Shown: positions 41,490 through 54,400 of the stretch, in pieces | How positions within the stretch are numbered: position 1 is the stretch's first letter | How the letters are laid out: the number at the start of each line of letters is the position of its first letter | Source of the DNA: Meta bourneti | Taxonomy: Eukaryota; Arthropoda; Arachnida; Araneae; Tetragnathidae | Reading direction: 5' to 3' | Length of the DNA stretch: 64,000 nucleotides | Assembly: GCA_933210815.1 (NCBI GenBank) | Contig: OW119924.1 | Span: 15,609,926 to 15,673,925 of the forward strand | Position numbers and translations under genes: made by a program | Notes under the pieces: generated by a model | What the model saw: the letters and a program-made list of their open reading frames with translations, nothing else | The model's database searches: none | Told to the model about the DNA's origin: nothing

Positions 41490-41802
41490 GGGGTAGTTGA
41501 ATTTACATTGCACTGGAGCAACACACAACGGGCTATTGGTAGTGGTCCAGGGTCAACCTTGAAGGGAAAGACCCGAGGACAACACCTTGTCATTTAAACC
41601 AGTCAGATGAGATCAACACCTGAGTTGGTATCCCACTACAAATTTCCACAGCAGGCCAATGTGAGGACGTTGTTTAAAGCCATGATAGATTTAACATGCA
41701 CTATCCACCACATACACAATAGTCTTTGGTTGGATCGTATTTCAAACTCGCAAACGTCCGGTTGCTAATCTGCAACTCTACCAGCTGGGCTACCGAGGCC
41801 CT
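41490..41802 (-). repeat. SINE-1, old full-length copy
   Basis: Tail GGGGTAGTTGAATTTACATT to head CTACCAGCTGGGCTACCGAG; more diverged than the intronic copies. Confidence 0.85.
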
Positions 41803-41809
41803 GTAATCA

Positions 41810-42030
41810 TTATGGCACTACAAGGGTGGATTTGTGAACCACTTAGTGTTACTCTGGTGCACAAAGGTGGGGCAGGTTCACATTACACCTAACATTTGTG
41901 GTACAACCCATTTATAGAGTACAGTCATGCTAGATGGCCAAACATCTATGCCTCAACCCCAGATTTGAACCAGGAACCTTTCATCTAGAAGCCAGCACTA
42001 GACAGATTGGTCAGCTTAAAAAACCAAGTG
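41810..42030 (-). repeat. Putative third tRNA-derived SINE
   Basis: On - a tRNA-like segment reads GCTGACCAATCTGTCTAGTG, then GGTTCCTGGTTCAAATCTGG, giving spaced A-box- and B-box-like blocks. It adjoins the SINE-1 copy. Only one copy is clear, so the family is unproven. Confidence 0.4.
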
Positions 42031-45000
42031 ATATTATGGATTTTGTTCATATTACTTAGCTTTGTAGTATTATGGACAAACTACATTATGGACTTTGCTT
42101 TCTTTCCTAAGCAATAAAAAAGAGTATCGTGTTAGAATAAATAAAGAATTGGTAGATTATCAGTATGGATGGCCAGTTTATTTGTAAATATAATTTTTAT
42201 TTACAGAAATTTTACATGCACAAAAGTTTAGAAATAAAAAAAATTTAGAAGTAACCTAGCATCGAGAAACTTTAACTTCTAACAGTATAAATTGTAAATT
42301 AGTCATAAATTATTAGCAATTTATTTATAGTAATAAAGGTTATTTTACAGAAAGACAACTTTTACTATTCTATTGTTTATGAATTTAAAGAGTTAAAACA
42401 TCCTCACAGCATAGTTAAGTGGATAAAAGCAATAACTAAAATGGAAATAAATATACTGTACTGATTGTCTGTATAACTAGGTAAAAGTAATTTATAAGTA
42501 ATATATTGATGATTATGTAAAAAAATGATTTAGTAAAACTCATCGCACTTCATAAAATTTAATAAAAGAAATAAAGACGAACTGATACAAGAATAAAAGT
42601 TGATACAGTGCAAGAGGCAACATGGTAGACTTGAATTCTTTTTTATTGTTCAAAAATATGAAATAGGAAACATAGCTGGTATTTTTAATCAAAATTTTAC
42701 TGTTAAACAGCTTTTAAAGTTTGAGATATTGACCACTTAAAAAATCACCATAATTTAATTGAGTTTTCAATTTCAGATAAACTAATCAAATATCAATTAA
42801 AGGAGTGAATCTTCAAAAACGATATACTGAGATCAACATTATGTTCCATGGCTTAGTTACCAAACAATGATTTTTAATAAGGAATTAACAACTTTCAGCA
42901 AACTTCAATTTTTTAGCATTCTAAATTATGTGTAAAAGCAACCATTATCACATTATGTAAACAAACATCAACATTTCTTACTACTGATATAATACATTAA
43001 GGCAGAGAGGAGTAACACTAATTGCATTGTGTGTCGCATTTTTTGAGTGAAATGAAAACGATGAATTCTAAACTTTAAGATTCACTAAGTTCATTAAATG
43101 GCACATACATATGATCTATATAAATGCATAACACTAATTAAACACAAATATTCATAATTAAAACTGAAACTCAAAAGATTTTGAACAGTTGAATGAACAT
43201 GACACCATAAATGAATTTATAAAAGAATTAACTGTGAACAACACAACCCTATTATAAATGAGATTATAAGTCTATAATATAATAAAATTTTAAATCCATC
43301 ACTATTTATTTTAGGAATCGCTTCACTTTCTACAAATAACATATTGAATAATAAAATACAATGAAACTTTTTACTTTAAAACACCAACATATTTTCCACA
43401 CACTAACTTTTAGTCATATTGTCAACAAAGGATGCATTTCTACAAGTTAAAGATATTACAATTCAAACACAAAATATAAACAGAATTTCAGTGCAGTAAC
43501 CCATTGGTATATCATGTTTCAATATATCATTCCTTTTGACTTGTTCCCAATTAAGTTTCGTTTTGCGAACAGCAAAGGAAATCGCAATATATTTCGTTAG
43601 AATTGGGTTTCGAAGGTCACTTGTTTCAAGAGGTTGTCCTAAACTAAATCGGTAAAAAAGATTTGGGTGTCTGCAGCATGGACGAGAAGATCGGTTTGAT
43701 TTGTTGCTCTGTGGTCATTTTCTTCGAGACATCATAATGTGGCTGAGAAGGCATTTTCTAAAACATTCTTTCGTATTTAGTCTCACATTGAAATGTTCTG
43801 GCACAATGTTGTGTTCAAATTGTAGTTTTATATAATTTTAATTTAAATGTCATTCAAACAGGCTGGCTATCTTTCTTCGAGACACAGGATATCAGCATGG
43901 CAAAAGGGACTGGGTTTTTTAATATTCTGTATTCAAGAAAAAGTAAGACGATAAATTTTATCTGGAGATAGTCATTGAAACAGCTTCTTTGGCATTTGAA
44001 GGAAACTGAAACCTTTGAAAAATGAAATTTAAACTGAACATGGAATAACAAAGTCACCAGTAAATTAGCTTTACAGAACAGAAGCCATGTCTGGGCATGG
44101 CCAACAAAAGCACATTGGCCAGTTAAAGGCTATGAATAATAATTGATACATATTAACACTAGAAAGACAGAAAGGGTCTTATATATGCAGCTATTTTATA
44201 ACTTTTAATTATTTGGTTCACTTATTGTGTATTTAATTATTTTGGCCTCTGGCCATAGAACTGGTGATATAGGACCATATACCTTAAAAGACGAGAAGGG
44301 CCAGATTAGCCTCCTAGGGTAGCAACATTCTTTCCATTTGGAGATGATTATTACATAGTAATGACAATCAAAAAGTAGTTTCACATTGTTTTCTCCCCTT
44401 TACATTTTGTTTACATGTTATGTTCACCTCCGTAGCTGTGAACACTGTTTTGGCAACAATCTGTCAACTGACTAATAATGTTTTTTCTAAATGTTTGACA
44501 CCTTATTCACATAACACATTGAATAGGCACATATCGTTACTACCATGCAAAAGGCACGAATCTGCATTTTTGGCGATTTTCACCTAACTGCATGTTTCGA
44601 GTCACCATTCCATGTTTTATACTACGACAAAGCAATGAATAATTTTGATTCGTACGGAAAATGCCGATTTTCATGAGAAACAACCTTTGAGTCATAACTC
44701 GATTTTTCCCGAAGCATCAAAACTTTGAATGTGTTTTTGTAGAAAGTCAATTTTGCAGATTCGTGCCTTTGGCATGATGGTAATTATATCAGTATGATAC
44801 AAATTTTTTAATTAAATTATAATCTGCCATCTGTAACTAAACAATCTGCCTGATTTGATCCAGCAATCTATAAGAACATGGGGTCATAATAGTCTATAGT
44901 CTTTCTAGGTATATATGACAACTTCCTATCTTTCTAGTGTTATAGAATATTTAGTTTTTAATTAAAAAAATAGACAAAATTGATATTAAAAAACAACAAT

Positions 45001-45180
45001 GGCCAGGAAAGACATGAAAAAAAGAAACAGTAAATATGGTCAGTCTAAATTTAATGTATAATTTGTGCTTTTTTTATTTCTAAGAAAGCTTTTCTCAACC
45101 TTCAGTATATCGTGCTTTCAAAAGTTCAATATAACGCAGGGTTACTGTACTTCTATCAACAACCATACGCAGGAAATAAA
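42031..45180. other. Intergenic, AT-rich
   Basis: Between the convergent genes. No coding segment or repeat with visible ends. ORFs here are short and low-complexity. Confidence 0.5.
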
Positions 45181-45186
45181 TTTATT
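45181..45186 (-). promoter_or_regulatory. Candidate CDC37 polyadenylation signal
   Basis: AATAAA on the - strand, 125 nt past the CDC37 stop codon. Distance and motif fit a poly(A) signal, but the AT-rich context makes chance occurrence possible. Confidence 0.5.
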
Positions 45187-45311
45187 GATTAATTGTGACT
45201 CGTTGCTTTGGAATACATTGGATTTAGAGGCAGGCATCTTTTTCAATTCTCCCATTAACTGTCCACGCAAACTATACATTCAAAATCAAACACAACAAGT
45301 GGCAAGGCATG

Positions 45312-45491
45312 CTAATCTTGTGCACCTTCTGCTTGCTGCGCTGCTTCCATTTCGGCCTTCTTGGCGTCTGGAATCCAAAGTCCGGAATCTATGCAGCGGT
45401 TTATGTGGTAACGGGCTTCTTCCTCAGGCATGGCAGCTATGGTTTTCTGCAGGAGCTCTATGTCTTTGCTTTCAAAGCACTTTTGTAAAGA
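45312..45491 (-). CDS. Cdc37: CDC37 last exon
   Basis: The exon follows a CTTACAG acceptor. It starts SLQKCFESKDIELLQ, contains INRCIDSGLWIPDAKK, and ends at a TAG at 45314-45312. Confidence 0.97.
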   Translation of the reverse strand, partial: SLQKCFESKDIELLQKTIAAMPEEEARYHINRCIDSGLWIPDAKKAEMEAAQQAEGAQD

Positions 45492-48400
45492 CTGTAAGGA
45501 AATTGACATTAGGAGATACAGCGAGATCCATTTGAGACTGTAACAGCAGCATAGCCTGTTCAGGCTCGGCTAACTTTACCAGGACATGGAAAAACTAAAA
45601 TCAGCTTTGGGAATTTTGATTTGTCTATGGGCCACACTGCATTCGGGTTGTAGTTATAAAGACGACCACTTTGAGTGCTGTAGACCGATTCCTGTTAAAA
45701 TCAAGTCAATGAATTCCGAAGGCTATACATCTTAGATTATGCAAGAAATCTACCTGAATAGTCTCCACCCAAGCATGAGTGAAATAGTATCAAAAATAGT
45801 CTTCTCTTAAACCCTTTTATTGTAGTAGCTTTAGTTGGCCAGATACAAAATGAATCAGATAAAACAACTGTTCTAATTAACTGTTAATTAAAATGTTCTA
45901 ATTAAATATGAAACAGATGTTGAACTTGACTAGAAATTTTAATTTTTTCAAAAATTCAATATTTTATGAAATCTAAATTTCCAACACTGTCAGAATTAGC
46001 AGATTTCAGGTAATTGCATAAAACTATTGACAAACAGTACATACAGCATTCATTTTGAAACATATTTTTTATTAACTATAAATTTAACCAGATAAATTCA
46101 CAAATGAAAAAATAACTTCCACACATATTTAAATAATTATATTCAGCAACTACTTTGATAACACATTCCAGAAATCTTGAAAGACATAGTGCTGTTAAAA
46201 ATTTAATCAGAGAATTTTGTTGTGCGAATTGTTTATATTTTATGTCTACCTAGTAGTATTACAATGTGTATCTTGTTGAATAAGAGCATCTTACAACTTT
46301 AGGAAACATGAAAAACTTAGTTTAGAAAACAATGCTAGCATAAATGTTCACATGCTTTGTTAAGGCCTCACTATTTCTGTGTATATAAATGATTTTACTG
46401 AGAATTTCCATTCCAGAATTTATTCAAAATTAAAGAAATCTTCTAAGACTTCATGAAAAAACTTTCAAAGTTTTTTGAAGACATAAAGAAAAATCTTTCG
46501 GTATTTATGAAAAAGTTAAAGGGGAAATACTTCAAATTCAAAAAATATAACAGCATTTACATTTACTTGTCAATTCTAATCTATATAAATGAAAATGGAG
46601 TGTTATTTGTCATTGAATATTTTCCACTAATTTGAAGTTATTTATCTGTTTTGGGTCCTAATGCAAAATCGGTGTGTCCATCTGTCTGCCCATATTATGT
46701 CCAAATGGCTGGGTGTATTTCCATGAAACTTTACATAACGTGAATACTTGCATTCATTTAGTGACTGAACTTGGTGGTGTCGGTTTGTCTGTCTTCCTGT
46801 TTTACGTCTGTTTTTATATTTGTGCAAGTACCATAAAATTATCTAAACATATTTTAGTACAATTTTCTATATTTTATAAATTGTATTTCAATTTAGAGAA
46901 TACGATATTTAAATTTCCTTTGCTCATATCGTGTCTAAAGACAAGTTTTATGATAAAACATACAAATAAGTATACTTAAATCAACCATAATTTGGTAGTT
47001 TTGGAGTAGCTGGAATGTGTCCAAAGTAGGTTATAGAAATTATAAAGATGTTGAAAAGAAGTTACAAAATTTAACCAATTCAACCCAAGTAAGATTGAAT
47101 AATTCTGCTAGTTTTCAATAAAATGAAAGGCAAAAAGTCTACCTCAGTCACCAGTGAAATATATATACCACAATTATATTCGGAACATCTATTTCAATTT
47201 CATCCCATTGCCTTGTCAAAGGCGATCTGGCATTTTTCGGTGCAGCTTGTCTGTTTCTGAAGCTTGATCCGTAAAACTTCAAATTCCATTCCATTAAGGC
47301 ATTTTTAGACATTAAAGCTGATTATGCTCATATTTTCTTTTCTGCACTGATTTCTATCTTCCATATTTCTCATTGCTTTCTGTCACCAGCCAGCTGAAGA
47401 ATTTCATTAGACGGTCCGGGATCAAACCCAAAGGGAAACATCTGAGAACACCACGTAATTTTGAACCACGGTCAGATCACGAGGTCACACCTGAGTTGGC
47501 AACCCACTCTCCAAAGTGTATTAGGGGAGAGAGTCTGACCACATCTCCACGCAGTATCCCTTGAAGACCTAAACCAAACTTCTGGTCCGATTTCAATGAG
47601 ACTAACATAGCAACGACACCCAATTTTCCAATGAAGAGTCGAAATGCACACGGCGACAACCAACTCAGAAATGGACACTACAATAGTTCATTTTATATTG
47701 TTTATCCGTTATTGCCATTTGGCATTAAACAAATAGTGTCAATTTTTGTGCCACATACATTAGTGAAATACATATACAGGGATGTAATTCTTAAAGCAAT
47801 TCAAATAAAAAATAAATAGAACAAAACACAACAAGCAATTTATTTTCAAGACTAGATTCCAATTTTGACAGAATTTTTGCAATTGTTACTTCTCTAACGG
47901 AAGTGTAGAAACACACAGATGGAAGCTAATACAATTGCCACAAAAATTGCTCGCTTACTAAGTCTAGGAATGTAAGACATAACTGGTTCAAAATAGCTTA
48001 CTTCCGGAAGAGATTCCATAATTTCCACAGGATCTAAACCACCAGGTCCCAACCTTAGCTTCCTTTCTTCCTGAAAGCAAATTGCAGTTTCAATGAAATT
48101 GTTTCTCCCAAAATAACGAATCACGAAAGTGGTAATTCCTTGAAATAATCACTGATACAGTACAAACATATAATTTTGAATGAGATAAATCAAATCACAC
48201 ACAATCAAAATATATTAATATATATTACATTCAGACAAAAGGAGGCATTATTTGTGTCATATGATGAGCTCAACTCGCAAGGTTGCATGGCTCGATATAA
48301 TGAATATAGTTCAATGCCTAGTATACAGATGTCACTTGTATGCATTTTGAAATGGAAATTAGATATGTGACATTGCTAATTCCCCAGTGTAGACCTACCC

Positions 48401-51400
48401 AATGCTTCTTGATGGAGAAAAAAGTTTCTTTCTTCATTGTATTTCGTTGTCCTCAGAAGCCATCATGGTGGCAAAAAGATGTAGTACTCATGAGGACAGC
48501 ACCAAAAGGTTTATAGAAAGTGTTTTAGCTTGCGATTTTTCTGAGGGTGAAAAAGTCTGAAGAAGGTCTAGAAGTTGATTGTTTTTTTATGGCACAAAGG
48601 CCATATTTGACCATGCGGCACAAGACATGAGACAAATAATATCAAGTAATGGATATACACACAAGGAAAGTTTTACAGAAACAGAAGAGAGAAATACACC
48701 CAAGAAGGAATTGAACACTGCACTAGCAACCTGCGAAACTTGCAAGTTGCTAGTGCAGTGGGTATACCCACAGAGCCTCATTGGCTTCATAAATGTCTCT
48801 AGTGATACTGATGTAAACAATTGCAACACGTCAGCCCCTTCAAAATGCATACATACTGCAAGGGTATTTAACCTTTAGACTACAGGCGTATTCGGGTAGC
48901 GGAATAAAAGCATCATAGTGTAAAGGTTAAGTATGATTTCTCAGTTAGCTCCGAGGCCATTTAAAATTTTTTTTTCCTATATCAGGAAAAGTCCATGAAC
49001 GATAATTTCCTACGCTCAGCCAGTAGAAATTAGCCTCGCTAAAGATAAAAGATGATTAAAATCCATCAAGCTCCCCATTGAACAAAAGGGGCAGTCAGAA
49101 GAAGCATGCACACCAATGCAGTGTTGTAAGTGTCCTCTTAAATAGTCGTGTCCAGTTAAAATTCGAAAATTTGCAGTTATTTAACATTCAACATGACATT
49201 TGACGTAATGAACATTTAAACATGACACCATTGGTTTAAATTCACTTATGAAATTGCTATTAACTACATTTCAAGAATCATACTGCTCCCATGGAGCCAA
49301 ACAAAAGACATAATATTAATCTTAGTCAAAATAAATAATTTTTCAAATATTTCCTACTCCTGAATTTTCTTTCTATTATTGACTTCTGAAATCTGATACT
49401 TTAAAATGAAGTTGTACCACTATTAACCCTCTGAGCATCACGAGATTTGTGAGTAGTGTAGTATTGCTTTTTCATGCATGCACACACACTTAATTACTAT
49501 ATAACCACATCTTACCAAAGAATCCATGGATTTTTTCAATCTTTAGAAAGATTGTATTAGTTATTTCTCTTTGGAATGATTCTATTTGTCCTTTCCTTGG
49601 AGTACAATTATTTGGAATAATTCTAGTGGTCCAATCTGCAGTATAGAATCTTTTGGAAAGATTTTATTGCTCCCTTCCTTGGAATAAAATCGTTTAGAAA
49701 GATTGCATTGGTCAAGTAGGTCAAAATTGGTTAGAAGTCATGCAGGGAAGACTGCAAGTTGCAAGGTGGAATTGTGTGTGAAACCCTCAGAAGGTTAAAA
49801 TAATACCTTCATATGTAACCCATATATACACTGCTGGCCACCGTAAATGCAACACCCTGAAGGAAGCATGCAAATAATATGAAATTTACAACATGCATTA
49901 GCGGAGGTGAGATATGCAAATGATTAAAATTTCCACGCAGACGCACATCACGCGCGCCTGTGGCGCCACATCAAAGCGCTATTTAAGGCTTAGAGATTTC
50001 GACGATTTCAAGTACGGCAATTGTGTTTTTCTTGTGGTTTTTTCAAAAAAACGATCAATTATGCCTCGTAGAAAACAGCGATCATCTTTTGATCAAGTAT
50101 CCGAGTTCGACAGAGGAAGGATAGTGGCCTACCGAGATTGTGGATTATCTTTCAGGGAAATCGGTAGTCATGTTGGACGAAACCAAACAACTGTAATGCG
50201 GATATGTGATCGTTGGATGCAGGAGGATACGACGGACCGACGTGTTCGATCGCATCCACCTCAGTGCACCACTTCACGTGATGACAGGCATATTGTGCGT
50301 ATGGCAGTGACGGATCGCTCAGCCACATCACGAACCATAGCACAGCACATTCAGTCTGTACCGCATCATCCAGTGTCTGCGCGTACCATTCGACGCCGTT
50401 TACAGCAGAGTGGTCTGTCCGCAAGACGTCCATTGCTTCGTCTACCCTTGACGCAGAACCACAGACGTTTCCGCCGCCAATGGTGCGATGAAAGAAGGAT
50501 GTGGACGGCAGAATGGAATGAAATTGTCTTTACTGACGAGTCACGCTTCTGTCTGCAACACCACGATGGTCGGATTCGAGTCTGGAGACACCGTGGAGAG
50601 AGGATGCTGAACAGCTGCGTTATGCACCGCCACACTGGTCCTGCACCGGGTATTATGGTATGGGGCGGTATTGGATATCACTCTCGCACTCCTCTAGTAC
50701 GCATTGCCGGTATTTTAAACAGCCAGCGCTACATCTCCGAGGTGTTGGAGCCAGTTGTCCTTCCTTACCTTCAGGGCTTGCCCACAGCCATATTTCAACA
50801 GGATAATGCGCGACCACACGTGGCATGCATTGTCCAAGGGTTCTTCGTCAATCGCCAGATTGAATTGCTTCCCTGGCCAGCTCGCTCTCCGGATCTTTCG
50901 CCGATAGAAAGCATGTGGTCCATGGTTGCTCAACGATTGACCCAGAATACATCCCCAGCTGCCACACCAGATCAACTTTGGCAACGTGTGGAAGCTGCTT
51001 GGTCTGCTGTACCCCAAGAACACATCCAAAGTCTCTTTGAATCAATGCCGAGGCGTGTGGCAGCGGTGATCTCCAACAATGGTGGCTACTCTGGCTATTG
51101 ATTTTGGCAGGAACCACACTTCACAGAAGTCTATAAATTTAATCATTTGATACTTGGTCAACATGTTATCTACAAAATAAATTTTGTTGTTATATCTCTT
51201 GTCTTTCTTGGTGTTGCAATTTGGGTGGCCAGCAGTGTATTTAACTAAATTTGCAACTGATTTATTTCCAGAATTTCATATAGAAGATTTTAGTAAAAAA
51301 ATGAAAATTTTATTTACCTAAGCATGGAGATAAATGCTCAAGCAAATTATACGCTTCTTGAATGCTACAGCATGTTGGAATGCACTTTGCAACATAGACC

Positions 51401-54400
51401 ACTGCATTGAGCAAGTTCAGTTAGGCTTGATTCAAAACTTAATAAGTTAGTTTGGAATTCAGTCAAAAGAACAATGGAAATCAATCATTTATGATTACAT
51501 TGTTAGCCTTTTGTTTTTATTATGTTAGTAAAATTCTTTAAAGACCATTTTTCACGATTAATGATTTTTAAATTACGAAACAATGTTTCATAATTTGGAG
51601 ACCAAATTCTAACATAAAATGACTAAACAGAATTGCTATCATAATTGTAAATCTTACGAGAAATGACAAACCATGCACCAAGTCATAATAGTAGATAAAT
51701 GAAGCATCGAGGGAAAAATCTAAATGTATACACACATAGAGGCAGTAGATTAAAATCTATTTTCGAATCACCAAACTATTTATAATGGATTCAAATCAAG
51801 TAAGTTTTTTGCATTTCACACTTCTAAATTAAATAAAATTGATTAAAAATAGAAAGCAGCATTTGTGTAATTTTAGACATGCTTAATTCAATGTTTTTTG
51901 AGTTGTGACAATACAACTCAGTAACATGTTTTTACAATTTTGGTCCACAACGACCACCTTAATGCATCCCATTAACTTTTTCAGAAACAACTCAGTTTTC
52001 CAATGTCTGAAATTCAGCAAATTTCACATTCACTCTTAAATGCTTTATAAGCTGATCTTCAGATTTTTACGAAAGGTATCATTGCGAGTAGTTTCATTAG
52101 AATATTGCTCTCTCTCTGTGTTTAATATTTTGTTGTTCCACAACTCTAACCAAGACACATTTGAACGAAATAGCAAACTGATGATAATTCTCATAACGGA
52201 TGATTTTTGTGCCATGTGTATTTTACTACATAAAAGGCAGACTTGCAATAAAGTACTCTTTATCCTCTATCATGGTTAAAGTTAAATAAAATATTTAAAT
52301 ACTTTCATGAGAAATTGCTCATATATATACAATAATTATTAAATCACGACACAGATGTAAGAAAACAAGTAATGCAAGCGATAATACCTGTGATGAAATA
52401 GTAGAAAATGGAAGAGATATTTATACAGAAACTTAGCGAAAATGCATATGCAATAGTGTAATTAAATTATTAATAAGTATGTAATTTTCTATGCTTGACA
52501 ACAGCAATAATGTTTATAATTTTTAGAGATTATTCGACCAGGGGATCTATCAAGACCTATCATTGGCAGAAAGTCGGTATCTCTATGAAGTAGAATACGC
52601 ATCTTGCACTAACAATCTGAAAGGGGGGACAGGGCTGTTTGGAGTCAAGAGTTAGCAAGGTGGGTGATAAGACGTATTGGGCCATATGGGCTTGTAGATG
52701 GCTAAAGTGGTGAAACAAAGACTGGCTGGTGAAAGGAGAAGAAAGGGATAGTTAGTCTGGAACTTTAAGGGACTTATCCAAGGCAAGAATTGCATTTTAG
52801 GGGGTTAATTTTAGTATCATTTCATATTTATGTATGAAAATTCTTAAATCCCAACCCAGGAGAAATTAACATAGTTCAGAGCAGCCACAACCAAAGAACT
52901 TATGAAATAGTAGCATAAATTATTAAAAATAGCTCCAAGAAAAGTCTCCTCCTAAACCCTATTTTAATTGCTCAGATATAACGTGTGTTGGATTGCATTG
53001 AGCTGTCTTTAGTTTCAGTTTTGGCCACGTGATCTTTAGTTTTGGTTTGAGTTTCTTCACAGCACTCGCGCAGTTGTTCACGTGTTCCTTTTGCGCCAAC
53101 CGCGAGTAGCGTCAGCCGCGTCTTTGTGTCTGAGGAGACAGCCGCGCTCTCCGTGCCAACGGAAATCCATGAGGGGTTTTCGCGTTAATTTTCATGTGAT
53201 ACTTTTGTGTAATTCTTCACAGGGAAGAATTGTCATTTGTCGATGAATAATTGTTCATCATTAAAAACCTTAATACAGTCCATTATCATTGCTTGTGTTT
53301 TTGTGAATTGCCTCTCGAGCTACGACGGGTTCCTTCAACGTGAATAGGGTAAAACACAAAATGCGCTAATTAAGCATGAAGCATATGTTGAAGATCTCAC
53401 CAAGAAATTGAAATTCTAAAATTAAAAACTAAATTTTTTCTTAAGGTTTCTATAACAATCTAGCAACTAGATTCAGATGTTTTCCTTTTATGATTGCCAT
53501 GACTTGGCACCAAAACTTCGAAAATGGCATCCCTTTGAAAATTTTCTCTAAAGAAAAATGTGAAAATTATTTTTTCCATTTGCTATTAGTTAAAAAAAGG
53601 GGAACTAAATTTTCGTTGACCTCAGACGAATTTTCGAAGTCATGAAAATTTTGAATTTATAGCTTTTGAAACAATTTTGCTTAAAAAGATATCTCTAGTT
53701 GCCAAGGTTGAAAAATGGTGACAAAAAGTCGCCTTTTAGTTGCCTGTGGCAGTCTTTAAAGTTTGATGGTAAAGAATGAATAGATATTTACTTCTTCAGC
53801 TTCCTCCATAATCTTTTGAATTCTGGCCTTAGCTCTGTCTCTGATTCGATCTTTAAATGACTCAAGCTCAGCATTGAATGCATCTTTATATTCCACATCG
53901 GCCATTTGAATCCTGTAAGAAAACGGAGTGCCTCATTAAGAATCAGAAACAATGTTTTTCAGCAGATTTAAGCGCTATACTTTCAGTAAAAGTAGGGAAA
54001 ATTTTCGAAGTACTGTACATAATATATTTTTCAGTGGAATTTTATCAAAATTTAGTATTATTTTATAAACAAAATATCCCATTTAAAAATGAAAAACAAC
54101 TATGATTCTTCTATCTATTAAAATTATTTTTAAATAAAAATGTCTGCCATAAATGCCTGGCAGCATCGCTTCCTTATCACTACAGACGACATAACATATA
54201 TTTATTTGTTTGCAATGAAAAAACAATAAAGTATACACAGAAAAATGAGGACAATGCTATGAATAAGAATTGATTGGAATAAAAGTAAAGGGTAAAAACT
54301 AGTAAGCAATATCAATCCATATATATTTTAGTCAGTTTATATAATACTCTATAGAAACTATGGACATGTTATATTAGTAGATAAGGCAATAAAAAAGTTT

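Noticed and set aside
46453..46635. Lys-rich 60-codon ORF
   Set aside because: Low-complexity AT-rich sequence in a CDC37 intron, with no homology that I recognise.
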